Source of the DNA: Adiantum capillus-veneris
Lineage: Eukaryota > Streptophyta > Polypodiopsida > Polypodiales > Pteridaceae
Assembly (NCBI GenBank): GCA_014529385.2
Contig: CM043971.1
Coordinates: 95,781,882 to 95,841,881, forward strand
Reading direction: 5' to 3'
DNA length: 60,000 nt
Shown: piece by piece, positions 23,577-34,629 of the stretch
Numbering within the stretch: the first letter of the stretch is position 1
How the letters are laid out: each line of letters begins with the position of its first letter
Position numbers and translations under genes: made by a program
The notes under the pieces: model-generated
Databases searched by the model: none
Seen by the model: only the letters and a program-made list of their open reading frames with translations
What the model was told of the DNA's origin: nothing

Positions 23577-26500
23577 TCCCCCTCTTCCTACCATTTGCCA
23601 ACTTGCCCCTCCAAGGCTTCCAAAATTACTTTCGCCTATCATAAACTCACCTTTCCACTGATTTCAAAACCTACCAAATGGTGCTTGGTGATCCAATGAC
23701 CAAGCCAAAAATTCCTTTTGAAACTTCCCGTCATTGAATTGTTGCTTTTTCCGCCCTTTGACCTTCTCAAACTCGCCAGCCCAAGAGATCAAACCAAGAA
23801 AAGTCATCCCGCACCTTACTATTAATAACTATCATTGACTTTAACTCACATTATCTTGCTGATCCGGACTCCTATTGTCGTGTCATCAATTCCTATTAAC
23901 TTCATACAATGCATACCACATTTTAAAACTTGGTCAAAGCCCAGAAACTCGTAGATGGCACACTAACGGAGGCAACCAACCTAACATAGATTTGGTCCCC
24001 GATGAATTTTCAACTCGAAATATCTTGGCAATCAGAGATTTGATTCTTAATCTGAAAAGACTGATGTGATCCACAAGATGAGCACTTCATGCCCATGCGA
24101 TTAATTTGTCCTTGATCCCTCATCTATAGTTGCCCAATCTGGCACAAATCTATAATCAAGCCCTATTTCAAACTGGCATAACTTCTTTATCATAGCCCCT
24201 ATTGACAAGTCGTTTATCAAGCCATGACCTCTAGTCAGCAACCATGTAGACTTCAATCAAGCACAATGTACATCCGTCAGATCTTTGTACCTTCATGGAA
24301 GCGGAGCTGCATGAGATACACCCCCTCTAACCTTGCATAGCCTCCGATCTATGCCAACTACACTTAATCAGCATTATCATAAGATTCATTAGACACATCG
24401 TCCGATGCATACATATGATTGTCTTATAAAGGTTGATATGAACTGAGATCTTCAAGAACAATCTCACCTTCTCTCTTCTTGAACAACTTAACTCTTTTTC
24501 CTGCAATAGGCACCTTGAGCATGGGGCCATCGAGCTCACATAACTTAGATGTTGCATTATCATACGAATGAAGCACCACATATGATCCAAACCATCGTTT
24601 AACCATCTTTCACAAAACAGTATATTGGTTCTCTAGGAAACTATCATAAACAAGTACCCAGTCACCATCTTTGATACCATGAAGTTGTACTCTGTGATTT
24701 CCATCAAATGCTTATTTATTCTTCAAACTTGCCTCCTTGAGCTTCACTTTAGCCTGCTCTATATCTTCTTAATGTCTCTCAAGCTGGCAAATGCGTAAAG
24801 CAAGAAAATATTGGCATTATAGTCCAAGACATAACCGCCTCCTTTGTAGGCATAATGGGTTTTTGCCCATACATCAACTCAAATGGCATAAAACCTGTAA
24901 AAGAATTGTGTGTAGTACGATCAACCCACAGAGCAAATGATAAAAGTTTAGGCCAATCACCAATATGTCCTTGGCATGCCTTTGCTAAAGCTTTAACAAT
25001 AGGTGGATGCCCTCCTTAACTTTTTTCATTACCCTTTGGATTGTATGCTATAGTGATAGACAATTTAATCCCCAAACAAGCAAAGAAATCATGAGCTTCA
25101 TCTGCATCCAACTCTCCTCTATCATTATGAACTCTGCCAACACATCCATACCTGGAAATCACATCTTCAAGCAAGAACTTGCATATTAAACTGGTAGATT
25201 TCGTATGCAAAGCTCTATGTTCAACCTGATTAGTAAAATCTTCTATGGAAAGAACAATGTATCTCATTTGCCAATATAAGACCTAGGAGATTGTGATACC
25301 GGATCCACCACCCTACCACCCTATGTATAGACTGGCTTCTAGCCGTAGCCATCATATGGATCCCCAGTCCACACTGGTCGCGTCCGAGCCCCTAGCTCAA
25401 GTCCCTAACCCCCCTAGGCTTAGGATCCTTGTCCTGACATTACTCCCCCCTTGGAGAAGAGTTTTTGTTCTCGAAAACACGAGTTTTTAGATCTTCTGAA
25501 GGTACTGGAATAATGCAAGAAAACCTTGGCGCAACTTTCCCTGAAGTTTTGAGCCAGATTTCCAACTCGCATGAATATCTTAAAAAGCTCATAGCTACTA
25601 AGAAGTAGAATAGGGTGTGTCCTTATGTCAGACTTTTGAACATTTTGGAACACACAGAACTACATGTTCACCCCTAATGAAGGTTACCTGTCAGCACACC
25701 TATTAAGTCCTTGACTTATGAAACTATGGAAACGGTATCCAACCCCACCACAACAGGTGTTCAAAGTTGAAAACCTTACGTAAGCAAATTATAGAATAGG
25801 GAGACATTGTGCTAACGTATGCTCGTAGCAGATCCTTTAGCAAAAAATAGCAGCAGTAAGAGTGAGGTGCTTTTCCCCAACCACGACTGATGATAAACTA
25901 GGACTCAACCATTGAGTATCCAGCCATATATTTGATATGGAGTGGAGACAACCAACTAGGTTGAAAGTGGGTTGGAGTGGAGTAAGCTCATAGAGTCTAG
26001 ACTATCCAACCCCAGGCACCCATACTGAGCCATTGCCTTGTATGGAAGGGTGTAAACGCATACTAAATCTGCAAGAGAGATTTGCACGGGCAATGCAAAA
26101 GGGTGCAGAAGAATAAAGTCCAAATAAATTTTTGTTAAACACTAGGGCCCATAACACCTAGTGTGCATGCATTTAACACAAACATATATAAACCGCAATT
26201 CCATGACGAGACTTTCCACGGTACATACAGAAATTTTTGGCAACAAAAGTTGGACTATAACAGAATGTGAAAACCCAGTCACACCTAGGTACCAACCATG
26301 AGACATTCTCATAAACATGGCGTACTTGTCTATATGTAGAAACGACCCTCCGTTAAGGTGGTTTCACAACACTTGTAATCGGAATAAGTTTGTACTTAGT
26401 ATTCGACAATTTCTCGCCACTGAAATTGTTCTTGATACGGTGTGCTCCAAATGGTCTAATAAACGGATGTGACGACGTAGGGACCTTGTCGCAACACATC

Positions 26501-26816
26501 ATTAGGAATTTGGAGCCAGTGTCAGTCCCATAGACTCATATTCTCCACATGTGGAATATGTCTCAAATAAGGATGGTCGAAAAAGCAACATCCATCAAGT
26601 ACAAGATGAACTTGTGTGTGGAGGTAACTGCAAAACACTTCGCGACAAGAGTGAGAGGGACCCTCATTATCATTGCTCCACATTGTCTAAACTGAACTCC
26701 TTGAGTTCCTAGACCATGTTGTATCCCATGTGACAACATGTGCCAAATCAAACCCGACAAGTGGGTTCATAACAGCATAATGTATATTGGACACTACGGC
26801 CCAAAATACTTTGTTC
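23577..26816 (-). repeat. Tandem unit 7 (last copy)
   Basis: 3240 bp. A private deletion of 20 bp near 26120 joins AATAAAGTC to CAAATAAATT. Private substitutions lie near 25570, 25739, 25764 and 26321. Beyond ATACTTTGTTC the sequence continues as CCGACATGCCC instead of starting another TCCCCCTC, so this is the array edge. Confidence 0.9.
24331..25289 (-). pseudogene. Family A integrase fragment, unit 7
   Basis: Core frame at 25016-25267 (NQVEHRAL) and C-terminal segment at 24424-24606. Same truncation and stop as unit 1. Confidence 0.78.
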
Positions 26817-27695
26817 CGACATGCCCTTGGCATGGCTTAGAAATATTCAAGCAGATTTATACGACTTGAAGAAACCAAGCAAACCATAATTAAAAAATGT
26901 AGTAACACCAAATCAATAGATGCGTACCTGGAGATTTGAACTTAATGATCACTTACCCAGATTCAAATGCAGAGGAGCACTTCGCCCACCTAAGAAAAAA
27001 CCAAGCAACATTGTACTAGAAACCTTGGTGTTGCCTTGGTAACTCAAACCCGTTGGCTAGAATCTACGTAGTCCAACCCTGTGGTAAGACCCTTTGTAGA
27101 AACTGCTCAACGAGCAGGTAACGATAACCAACATATTAGAGAGTTTGAGACTTTAGAACCAATTTGGGAATCACCAATGTTTTAAAGATTTGGCCATATG
27201 GACAAATTTCAAACTATTATTTAAGGCCAATCCTTCCACAAGGTAGTACTTGAAAAGATCTTTCAAGACATGCTCTCAAAATTTTGGCTAAGATTTGGTC
27301 ATATGGTCAAATCTTAAGATCATTTTTAAATTGGGAATTGAGAAATTCCCAAATTTACTAAGTTCAAGCTGGAGAACAATCACCCAAGAAATACCAACAT
27401 TGGGTCTTACCCTAGGTCTGACAATGGTTCTTAGCCTGTGTGGCTCATAGCCCTTATGCAAATAACAAATTAGTGTTCAATCGAGAAACCGATGAAGACT
27501 AATTGGAGCGGCTTCTTGACCACTTACTAGTTGATAGTTAGAGCACCTTGGCTCAGGGTGACTCACGAGAAAAACATGTATCAAAATATCGTAAAAAGTT
27601 TTCATTATTCTTTGAGAGAAATAAGAAAGAGAGAAAAGAAGAGCATGTTGGGCCAAAGAATTTTCCTTGAATGACTATGACGTGTATCTCTCTCA
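26817..27695. other. Array right flank, no gene recognised
   Basis: Probable continuation of segment E followed by unassigned sequence. The only structure I see is a near-palindromic motif centred on CATATG that occurs twice, at 27186-27208 (AGATTTGGCCATATGG...) and 27291-27314 (AGATTTGGTCATATGG...), about 105 bp apart. Confidence 0.4.
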
Positions 27696-27818
27696 TGTGA
27701 GACTTGTTATAGCGTTTATGTGTGCACGATTGCGCAGGTATGAAAATCTATTGATTTATGATCTGTAGCATGTTATTCTAGGTATTTTGTAGGGCAGCCA
27801 CGCATTTTGTCTGTAGCA
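27696..27818 (+). repeat. Element C left LTR, 3' end portion
   Basis: TGTGAGACTTG... to ...GTCTGTAGCA is closely similar to 44757-44875, including the shared TGTAGCATGTTATTCTAGGTATTTT. It ends in CA and is followed after one base by TGGTATCAGAC at 27820. I could not align the sequence upstream of 27690 with the right copy, so the true LTR start is unknown. Confidence 0.55.
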
Positions 27819-27819
27819 G

Positions 27820-27832
27820 TGGTATCAGACCT
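27820..27832 (+). promoter_or_regulatory. Candidate primer binding site of element C
   Basis: TGGTATCAGACCT matches the canonical initiator-Met primer binding site (TGGTATCAGAGC) at 11 of the first 12 positions and starts two bases after an LTR ending in CA. This places the element's internal region to the right. Confidence 0.6.
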
Positions 27833-28640
27833 TTGGAAACGCTCCCCACCATATATGTGTGACAGAGAAATGCTTTTACAAAGATAAGTGTAAATTATGA
27901 TGTAAATTCACATGATTTTGCTTAATAATTTGCTTAATGATTTCACATATTTATCAAATCATATTTACCAATCAAGCTTTAATTGTATGTCTTGCCATAG
28001 AAACGTATTGGGCAAATATACATATGTAATTAAAAACTCCCCGATTTGTTTAGAGATCATGCTTGTTAATCTTAGAGGCACATTCCGTACTGATGTAACT
28101 ATTGGAAAGCTAGCTATAGGAAATTAGATCTTAACAGGCAAGATAAGTTTCAGTTGAACAATATATTGCATAAAGATGAAGACGAATTAGAGGATTTTTC
28201 ACATGAGAGGAACATCTACTAAATTAATCGAAGGAAAGGAAATAGAAAATCAGATGTTTTGCAGGGGAGATTATCAATTAGATTCCATAACATTCATGAT
28301 GCCATAAAGAAGACCGGAAAGAGTAGTAAAATTATCATTAATAATGGGAAAGATTATGTTCAAAAATCTTAACGCTAACGCATAGTTGTCAGATGCTGCA
28401 TGGCGCAAGGCATTGAAGGGTCGAAGAATTGTATATATATATATATTTGCATGGCCCAAGGGGAGAGATTCAGACTTGTAGATAAATGACTGTGATCAAT
28501 TCCCATTATTCCCACGGAATCGGTGAGCTCTTAGGGATTTTGGACGTATGCAGCACAAACTGGATAAGCAAAAATAGCATGTACAGCACCCGAAGCTAGT
28601 GTGTAATGTAGCGTGTACCCGCCTACCATAGCTGCAAAAA
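27833..28640. other. Possible leader or internal region of element C, no protein recognised
   Basis: An open frame at 27912-28127 has no recognisable motif. The stretch is AT-rich, with a short TA run near 28432-28446. No gag or pol similarity follows, so element C may be a non-coding (LARD-like) or gutted LTR element. Confidence 0.35.
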
Positions 28641-28721
28641 AATGAGCGGCTCCTGGACTACCCCTCCTAACCTTTCATGCAGTCAAAGGACGGTCCAATA
28701 TATAGCCACACTCCTTTCCCT

Positions 28722-28726
<5 letters not shown>

Positions 28727-28780
<54 letters not shown>
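28727..28780. repeat. (CT)n microsatellite, about 27 units
   Basis: Uninterrupted CT dinucleotides. The Ser-Leu open frames across it are artefacts of the repeat. Confidence 0.97.
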
Positions 28781-28783
<3 letters not shown>

Positions 28784-29308
28784 TGCTAGACGGGTGCGCA
28801 CAACCCTACACACCCACTCCAACCACCAACCTGCATACTCTCTACCGCTACTTTGCAGCGGACGAAATCAACTTCTCGGTACCTCTCAGCCGCCCACTTA
28901 GAGCCTACCAACAAGAAAAATAAATAAACACAAAAACTCTCTCTACTTCTTGCATAGCGGCGCCCAACCTGTAGCCCTACACCTTTTATGATTGGTTGAT
29001 ACGGCCAACTTTGGAAAAGCACGCACATGCAATGTGCAGTCCCCAGCAAAACCCAGCCGTCATCTGTTATTCTTTTTTGTCTCCGGTACTAGCTACATGC
29101 ATAAACTCCCTCATCATAGGTTATAGGCTGTCGGATAGACTATACAGACAATTTCAAAGGTCTTCAACAAGGACGAGTGAGCTCGAACATTGCAGGAGTG
29201 GAGGCGGCCGAGAATCAGTTGCGTGTATCTACACCCTCCCTAGATTTATTTCTCTCTCTCTCTTTTTGCGCAAGAGCAGTTTGCATCTCTCTCTCTTTCT
29301 CAACTGCC

Positions 29309-29309
<1 letters not shown>

Positions 29310-29344
<35 letters not shown>
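29310..29344. repeat. (CA)n microsatellite, about 17 units
   Basis: Uninterrupted CA repeat, preceded by CT-rich sequence from 29252. The Thr-His frames over it are artefacts. Confidence 0.97.
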
Positions 29345-29345
<1 letters not shown>

Positions 29346-29607
29346 TTTCAACCACCCCTCTGCCATGCAGTGGTGCTTTCATCCCCCTGGTCGGGTAACT
29401 GCTGCATGCCCGCTGGTTATGTCCGCTGGCTGCATGCGCTCCAAGGCCATCACCTTGACGTCAGCCCTTCTGTAGGTGTGCTGTAGTAGCCCTTTTGTAG
29501 GCACTTGTGGCTGTGCTGGAGCCCTTTCGTCACACTCTCCTCACACCTTCACAAGAACTTATAGAACTTTTCTCACATTAAAATCACAGCTGGGAAAAAA
29601 ATCTCAA

Positions 29608-29667
29608 TACTATTCACACGGGTGGAATAGAATAAAGGTAATGAAAATTTCTCACGTGTGAATAGTA
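29608..29667. repeat. Inverted repeat, 13 bp arms
   Basis: TACTATTCACACG at 29608-29620 is the exact reverse complement of CGTGTGAATAGTA at 29655-29667, with a 34 bp spacer. It may be the terminal repeats of a miniature element or a cruciform. Confidence 0.8.
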
Positions 29668-29676
29668 ATAAAGGCC

Positions 29677-29739
29677 ACGAGGAGTGATAAGCTTGTTGTC
29701 TCAAGCCTAGGTGTAAGCAACAAGCTTATCACTCCTCGT
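29677..29739. repeat. Perfect 22 bp hairpin
   Basis: The 22-base arm 29677-29698 (ACGAGGAGTGATAAGC...) is the exact reverse complement of 29718-29739, with a 19-base loop holding CCTAGG. It starts only ten bases after the previous inverted repeat. A transcript would fold very stably. It could be a transcription terminator-like fold, a foldback or MITE remnant, or a small-RNA-type precursor. There is no evidence to choose. Confidence 0.85.
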
Positions 29740-30389
29740 TGCACTTCTAAGATCGTATATAATTTGTTGTCTGCATATATAGCAACATATAATTATGCAA
29801 GACCACTTTAGAAGAATTACTTAAGTTGGGTTTTATACTCATTCATAATGTAATACCTTTCATAAGAAGTATAGGATGCATGTTGATTTGAGGTGGCAAG
29901 CTTTGCAGAAATTATACAAGAAAGCAAAGTGCTAATATGGGCACTCGGGCGCAAGCATCACTCGGAGGATTGGTCTAGGGCTATTTGTACCTTGTTGTCA
30001 GCAGATGGAATGCCTAGGATGGGGGCAAATCTTGGTCATTAGTAAATAAAAGATCTCAGAATGACAAGAGCATGGGCTTTGTGTATCAAAGATGTGGAGG
30101 CGGGGTGGTAGGGGTGGCTGCCTTGATAGCCAATGTAATTTTGATTCCTGGATGTTGTCATGGCTTAACATGAGCATGACATAACCTTGTAATTTTTTGG
30201 GCTGCTCAATATAATCCACTCACAATTGTGAGTTTTGCTATATAAAAAAAAGGATGCATGTGGCTACCTACTGGTTCTACCTTCACTTCATTAATTAATT
30301 TGAATCGAAGATTCCCTCTAGAATCAAGAATTCAAGGCGAAAGTCCCTTGCCATGCCAGCAACCACCCAAGGGGACATCCACACTGCGT

Positions 30390-30469
30390 CTCACACTACC
30401 GATCGCCGTCGTCCCGTTCTGCAGCAGCTCTCACAATACCCATCGCCCTCGTCCCGTTTTGCTCGTGCT
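30390..30469. repeat. 40 bp imperfect tandem duplication
   Basis: CTCACACTACCGATCGCC... at 30390-30429 is repeated as CTCACAATACCCATCGCC... at 30430-30469, directly upstream of a GA microsatellite. Confidence 0.75.
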
Positions 30470-30476
30470 CAGAAGG

Positions 30477-30479
<3 letters not shown>

Positions 30480-30534
<55 letters not shown>
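30480..30534. repeat. (GA)n microsatellite
   Basis: About 27 GA units. Arg-Glu frames crossing it are not genes. Confidence 0.97.
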
Positions 30535-30539
<5 letters not shown>

Positions 30540-30748
30540 TTCGTCCAATCCATCCCCCTTCAGCCCTTGCCCTCGTTCATTGTCCACCGCTGTCTCTCTG
30601 CGTCTTTGACAAGCAGTCCTCGCCCTGTAGCTCTCTCTCAGCAGCTTCGCAAGTTGCTCGTCTCCATCTCCTTCTCCCTCACCCCCTTTGCTTTCACTTG
30701 TCCCTATGCTTACCCAGCATCTTTTGCAGCACCCCTCCCCTGCAGACG

Positions 30749-30751
<3 letters not shown>

Positions 30752-30800
<49 letters not shown>
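30752..30800. repeat. (GA)n microsatellite
   Basis: About 24 GA units, 218 bp from the previous GA tract and on the same strand. Confidence 0.97.
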
Positions 30801-30802
<2 letters not shown>

Positions 30803-30894
30803 TAACCTCTCATGCAACCCACAACATCGCGAGTTTGCAATCAACAGCAAAAAAAAAAAATCTTCGCGTCAGTGTCCGTTGAATCTCCCTTGAT

Positions 30895-32064
30895 CTACGT
30901 GGTCGTTCCAATTTCTGGCATTTCTCTCTCTCTCCCCCCTCCATGAGCCTTACCTCCTGGATTTTTCATTTCCAAGCAGTGTTCGAGAAAAATTATTTTT
31001 CCAACCATACAAATTTCCTTTCGTCCTGTTTGGCAAGATGAAATTTTAGAAAATCAGGGTATATTTTGGGTTTTTACACTATTTTTCCTTTTTCCCTTGC
31101 CCTCAACCGGAATTTTTGAAATTAGAAACGGCACGATATTCAAACCAAGATATATTTTTCCCGATCATTGCTTCCCAAGCGATGCAAGGGTTTTTCCAAA
31201 CGACATGATATCAAGTTGAGACACCTTTTTCCCGAACACTGTTGCGCTCGAAAAAAAAATCCACTTTTCCTTTCAACACATAGAAAATATCTCTCTTTTC
31301 CTCTTTGTATCTGATCCATGTGCCATTCGCATGCGACTCCCCCCCCCCCCCCCCCACCCCGCCCCCCTCCCTTTCATCCAACTATCACACAAGCATCTTT
31401 GCTGATTCCTTTAAAAGGAAATGAAAGAAACGTTTTGGACACTTATGGGTCCAAGCCTTTTTACTAGATGGAATCTATCCTGATGCCTTGCATGTCCCCT
31501 CATTCCCCAAAGCTCCCTGTACGCCCCCGATCCCCCGTTGTCATCATCTTGCTTTCCATTTCCCGACTCCTATCAGTAGACTTCTGACAGTCTCTTAGAA
31601 GCGTTCCGATCCCCCCGCTTTCGTATTGCTCATGCAGCTTCTTCATTGGATACACCGCGTGTTCCCCCTGTCATCAACCACAACTGGATGAGACAGAGGG
31701 ACATTCCGCATTATTGCCTTTAGGTCTACAACGTGGAGAGAGAGAGAGAGAGAGAGAATGAATATGAGAAATATCTTGCGAGTCGTCGCCCAATATTTTC
31801 TCATAAGTTCCCAAAATGTCCTTCAAGTTTTCCAAAATACCCCTCGTTATGAGATTGAATATATCTAAAGATTTTTTAAAAATGTAGTTTCTCGTAAGAA
31901 GACTAATTGTCTATCGATACAAGATGCTAGAACCACGATTTGAGTTGGTTATGTAGGCTTTCGAGATGAATCATTTTTAGACATGGTAATTTGTGACAAA
32001 TAACATGCTAAGCACTCAAAAACGGATCTCAATCGTTGTGCAACTCTCCCTACGATGCAAGTCA
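30895..32064. repeat. Non-genic stretch with C homopolymer and short GA tract
   Basis: No gene seen. It holds a 17-base C run at 31339-31355 followed by more C-rich sequence to 31371, and a GA tract at 31736-31757. Confidence 0.6.
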
Positions 32065-32102
32065 AGAGAGAGAGAGAGAGAGAGAGGAGGGGGGGGGGGG
32101 GG
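32065..32102. repeat. (AG)n followed by G homopolymer
   Basis: About ten AG units run directly into a G run of about a dozen bases (32089-32102). Confidence 0.95.
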
Positions 32103-32301
32103 CGCTAGAGCTTTATGAGCCCCTTTGCAATCTTTAATGCAGATCTGGTGCAAATGAACATCGAAAAGCCAGCCTGGCCCCCTTCCCCTTCTCTTGCTCC
32201 ACAAAGTGCTACACCAAACCATATGTATCTCCTACATTGATCTCGCTCTACTTCACACATCTACTCGTCTGTGTGTGTAAGTATGTGAAGTTGCAATTAG
32301 A

Positions 32302-32328
32302 GAAAGAGAGAGAGAGAGAGAGAGAGAG
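32302..32328. repeat. (GA)n microsatellite
   Basis: About twelve GA units after AGAGAAA. Confidence 0.95.
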
Positions 32329-32947
32329 CGCAACTCCCTTTGGCAACTGGCACTCTCTCCCTCCCTAACTTCCACCTTTCGCACGTGAGTCCTCCGTGTC
32401 TCTCCCTCTCTCAATCCAGCCAAAATAGATACAAGAGTATTTTGGGAATTTTTATAATCTGAGGGGTATTTTGGAAATTTTCACAAAGGAAAAGTTGCCC
32501 TTTCCTTTTCTCTTTCTCTTAAACCCAAGGGATCTACTTAGATTTCATCTAATTCAAACGTTGGCACTACCTAGTAATTACTCCTTCGTATCATAGCTAT
32601 ATCTAAATATACCTACATGAATCCAAGATAAACCCAAATTGACCTTAAAAGTAAAGTGCAAAGTTTAGACTCATGGCAGTCACCCACAAGACAATATAAC
32701 TTAAGCTCATCATGCATAGTAGAGACTTAAGCATCTTTTCGTTTCTTAAAAGCCATGTGCAAGGCAATGGCTACCATAAGAAGGCTACAAGAAATTTTAA
32801 ATCATACACCATAACCAATGTGTACATCCTTATGCAACGAACATTAATACACCTTGCACATCACACACAAGAGTGTTTGCACATGATCCAAAGTCAATCA
32901 CAATGGATAGATTGATAATTCATTAGATACATTAGTATGGCCGGCGG

Positions 32948-32949
<2 letters not shown>

Positions 32950-32987
<38 letters not shown>
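32950..32987. repeat. (CT)n microsatellite
   Basis: About eighteen CT units. The surrounding 32330-33900 shows no gene. Confidence 0.95.
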
Positions 32988-32989
<2 letters not shown>

Positions 32990-33930
32990 CTACATCACTC
33001 TGTTTCCCGGATGCTGTAGGCGACACTGTCGGATTAATCTGTTGTTGACGCGTGTCAAAGGGGGGAACCGGAATTCCCTCCCCCTTTATCTACTAGTATA
33101 GATCCTCAAGATCAATGTCAAACAGGTAAAAACTAGTCATGAATTTTACATTTTGCATTGAAATTAATGGTGAAACTGTAAATTTTTTTCTCTCAATCAC
33201 GTTGAAATTGGACTCAAACATTTATGAATAATCCGACATATGCAATTTCTATTAACTTCTTCTTATCTTCTTCAACTTGTTCATTCACAAACAAGGGAGA
33301 GATGGAAGGAAACTCTATTTGCCTTTAACTTCACACATCCATCTTCACTAACACAGATGAAGCAGCACCTTTGAAAACCAGAACACCTTCCAGACATCCA
33401 TGCAAAAGATTTATGGCTAAATGTAAATTTAAAAAAAAAATTACCAATCACCTATCTATAATAATTGAATGGCATATATTCAACCGAATAGCATGGAATA
33501 CAATGTCTTCATAAGAAATACTCACATTCCAAACGGTGTAAATTCTTGCTTCTTGATTGACGTTCTTCAAATTGCATCACCTGCAAAAAAGATCTAACAA
33601 TTGCAATAGAAGCCGGTATTTGACACATAAAGAGCTCATTAAATCAAGATTGTTGACATTAAGAATCTTGTATGTAACACATAAAGCTTGTATATCCATA
33701 CTTAAGTCACCTCAGCATTGCACTATGCATGTTAACCTACATCAATCATAAAAAAGGAAAGATATAAAATTTTGAATCCAAAAGAAATGAATCAAATATA
33801 ACACAGCAATCATAGAAGTACCTTGCAAAACCCAATCTTGTCCATGGTGCTCATCTTCCAATGCTAGAAGTTCCTTTTTGCTGTCAATGTCCACACTTCT
33901 CACAAAAGAATTGCAATTCAAATATTCTCT

Positions 33931-34629
33931 CTACCTTGCAAGGACAAGGTCACCCATCTCAAGCCATTGTGGGACACACCCTATCTCACCTAGAGATAGT
34001 AATCTTGAGCAAACCTTGGAGTAGCTAGTTTCATATGGTAGCTCATTTTCATCCAACTGTGTACTAAGCCAAAAGAATTTGCATTGCAAGTAATCAATAC
34101 GGTGAACTATGAGACCACAATTTGACTTTTGGATTTTGCATATAAGGCACATTCCAGAGTTGCCATCAAATGTCTCAGGGCTCTCTAATGGATTGCTTAC
34201 AACAAAAAATACATTGATTTGTCCTTGTTGTTCGTGCGCAATTTTTTTTTCTAGACATTCCCTAAAAATGATGTCTTGTCCTGTATTGTTGCACACTTGG
34301 ATGACCACAAACTCACCCACTGTATACTTCACATTGTTCATAAATACTTTCGTGTAAAAGTATGCATTTGGGTGGATTTCACCAAAGGTAAATGCATGTT
34401 CTCCTCTGCTCAACCAAAATTCAATCATCCCATTTATCTGTAATGTGTTAAGTTCCATTGGCTTTGGCTTTTTTGATCCCACAAGAACTCCTTTATTTTT
34501 TATCATGCTTTGATAGGGGCATGGTAGCAAAAAAAGACATGTATTCCAAACATCAATTTCCTTCTCCTCAGAATTATGTATGAAAAGCACAATTCTCATG
34601 TATCTCAAAACACCTATCTCTCGATCCAT
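33931..34629 (-). pseudogene. Probable C-terminal region of the Tnp2-like transposase gene
   Basis: An open frame of 232 codons, long for this window and on the same strand as, and downstream of, the transposase pieces at 35.2-36.8 kb. I do not recognise a catalytic motif. It has a compact globular look, with the segment FTFGEIHPNAYFYTKVFMNN, two Cys-x-x-Cys-like positions (MCLICKIQ) and a C-terminal QWLEMGDLVLAR. Its position suggests the C-terminal domain of the same element, which is inference. A further fragment at 34738-34962 (YRHGSHGGTW) may belong to it. The run being open could mean recent decay or simply chance. Confidence 0.45.

Larger units (their letters stand above)
4221..26816 (-). 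repeat. Seven-copy tandem array of a 3.26 kb retrotransposon-derived unit
   Basis: Seven direct copies begin at 4221, 7462, 10554, 13798, 17057, 20317 and 23577. Lengths are 3241, 3092, 3244, 3259, 3260, 3260 and 3240 bp. Each begins TCCCCCTCTTCCTACC and ends ATACTTTGTTC. From left to right a unit holds: the outer 0.7 kb of the family A LTR; the A polypurine tract; a broken A integrase on the - strand; and about 1.55 kb of sequence of other origin (segment E). Units 4 to 7 differ at about a dozen positions in total. The left end is continuous with the rest of the native A LTR. At the right end segment E runs on into new sequence (CCGACATGCC). The array is therefore bounded by what look like the original flanks, which points to amplification in place. 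Confidence 0.92.

Noticed and set aside
4500-26760. Many short repeated open frames (60-87 codons) in every tandem unit, such as 5632-5814 or 7208-7405
   Set aside because: They repeat only because the units are near-identical. Most overlap the integrase in other frames or lie in LTR or segment E sequence, and a private stop in unit 6 shows that coding is not maintained.
4221-26816. Centromeric satellite or rDNA-type array
   Set aside because: The unit is retrotransposon-derived, 3.26 kb long and only seven copies here. No rRNA sequence and no short satellite monomer is present.
4221-26816. CRISPR-like or other prokaryotic repeat system
   Set aside because: Direct repeats are kilobases long without unique spacers, and the window is plant-like.
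27707-27712. TATAG inside the left element C repeat as the missing target duplication
   Set aside because: It lies within the repeat, not outside it, so the match is most likely chance.
28642-28923. Serine/leucine-rich and Arg/Glu-rich open frames over microsatellites (also near 29000-29475 and 30258-30893)
   Set aside because: The frames exist because CT, CA and GA repeats lack stops. The flanking codons show no protein similarity.
32089-32102. G-quadruplex or i-motif at homopolymer runs (31339, 32089, 37551, 41064)
   Set aside because: Single homopolymer runs do not show four separated G or C tracts of regulatory type, and homopolymer length is also error-prone in assemblies.
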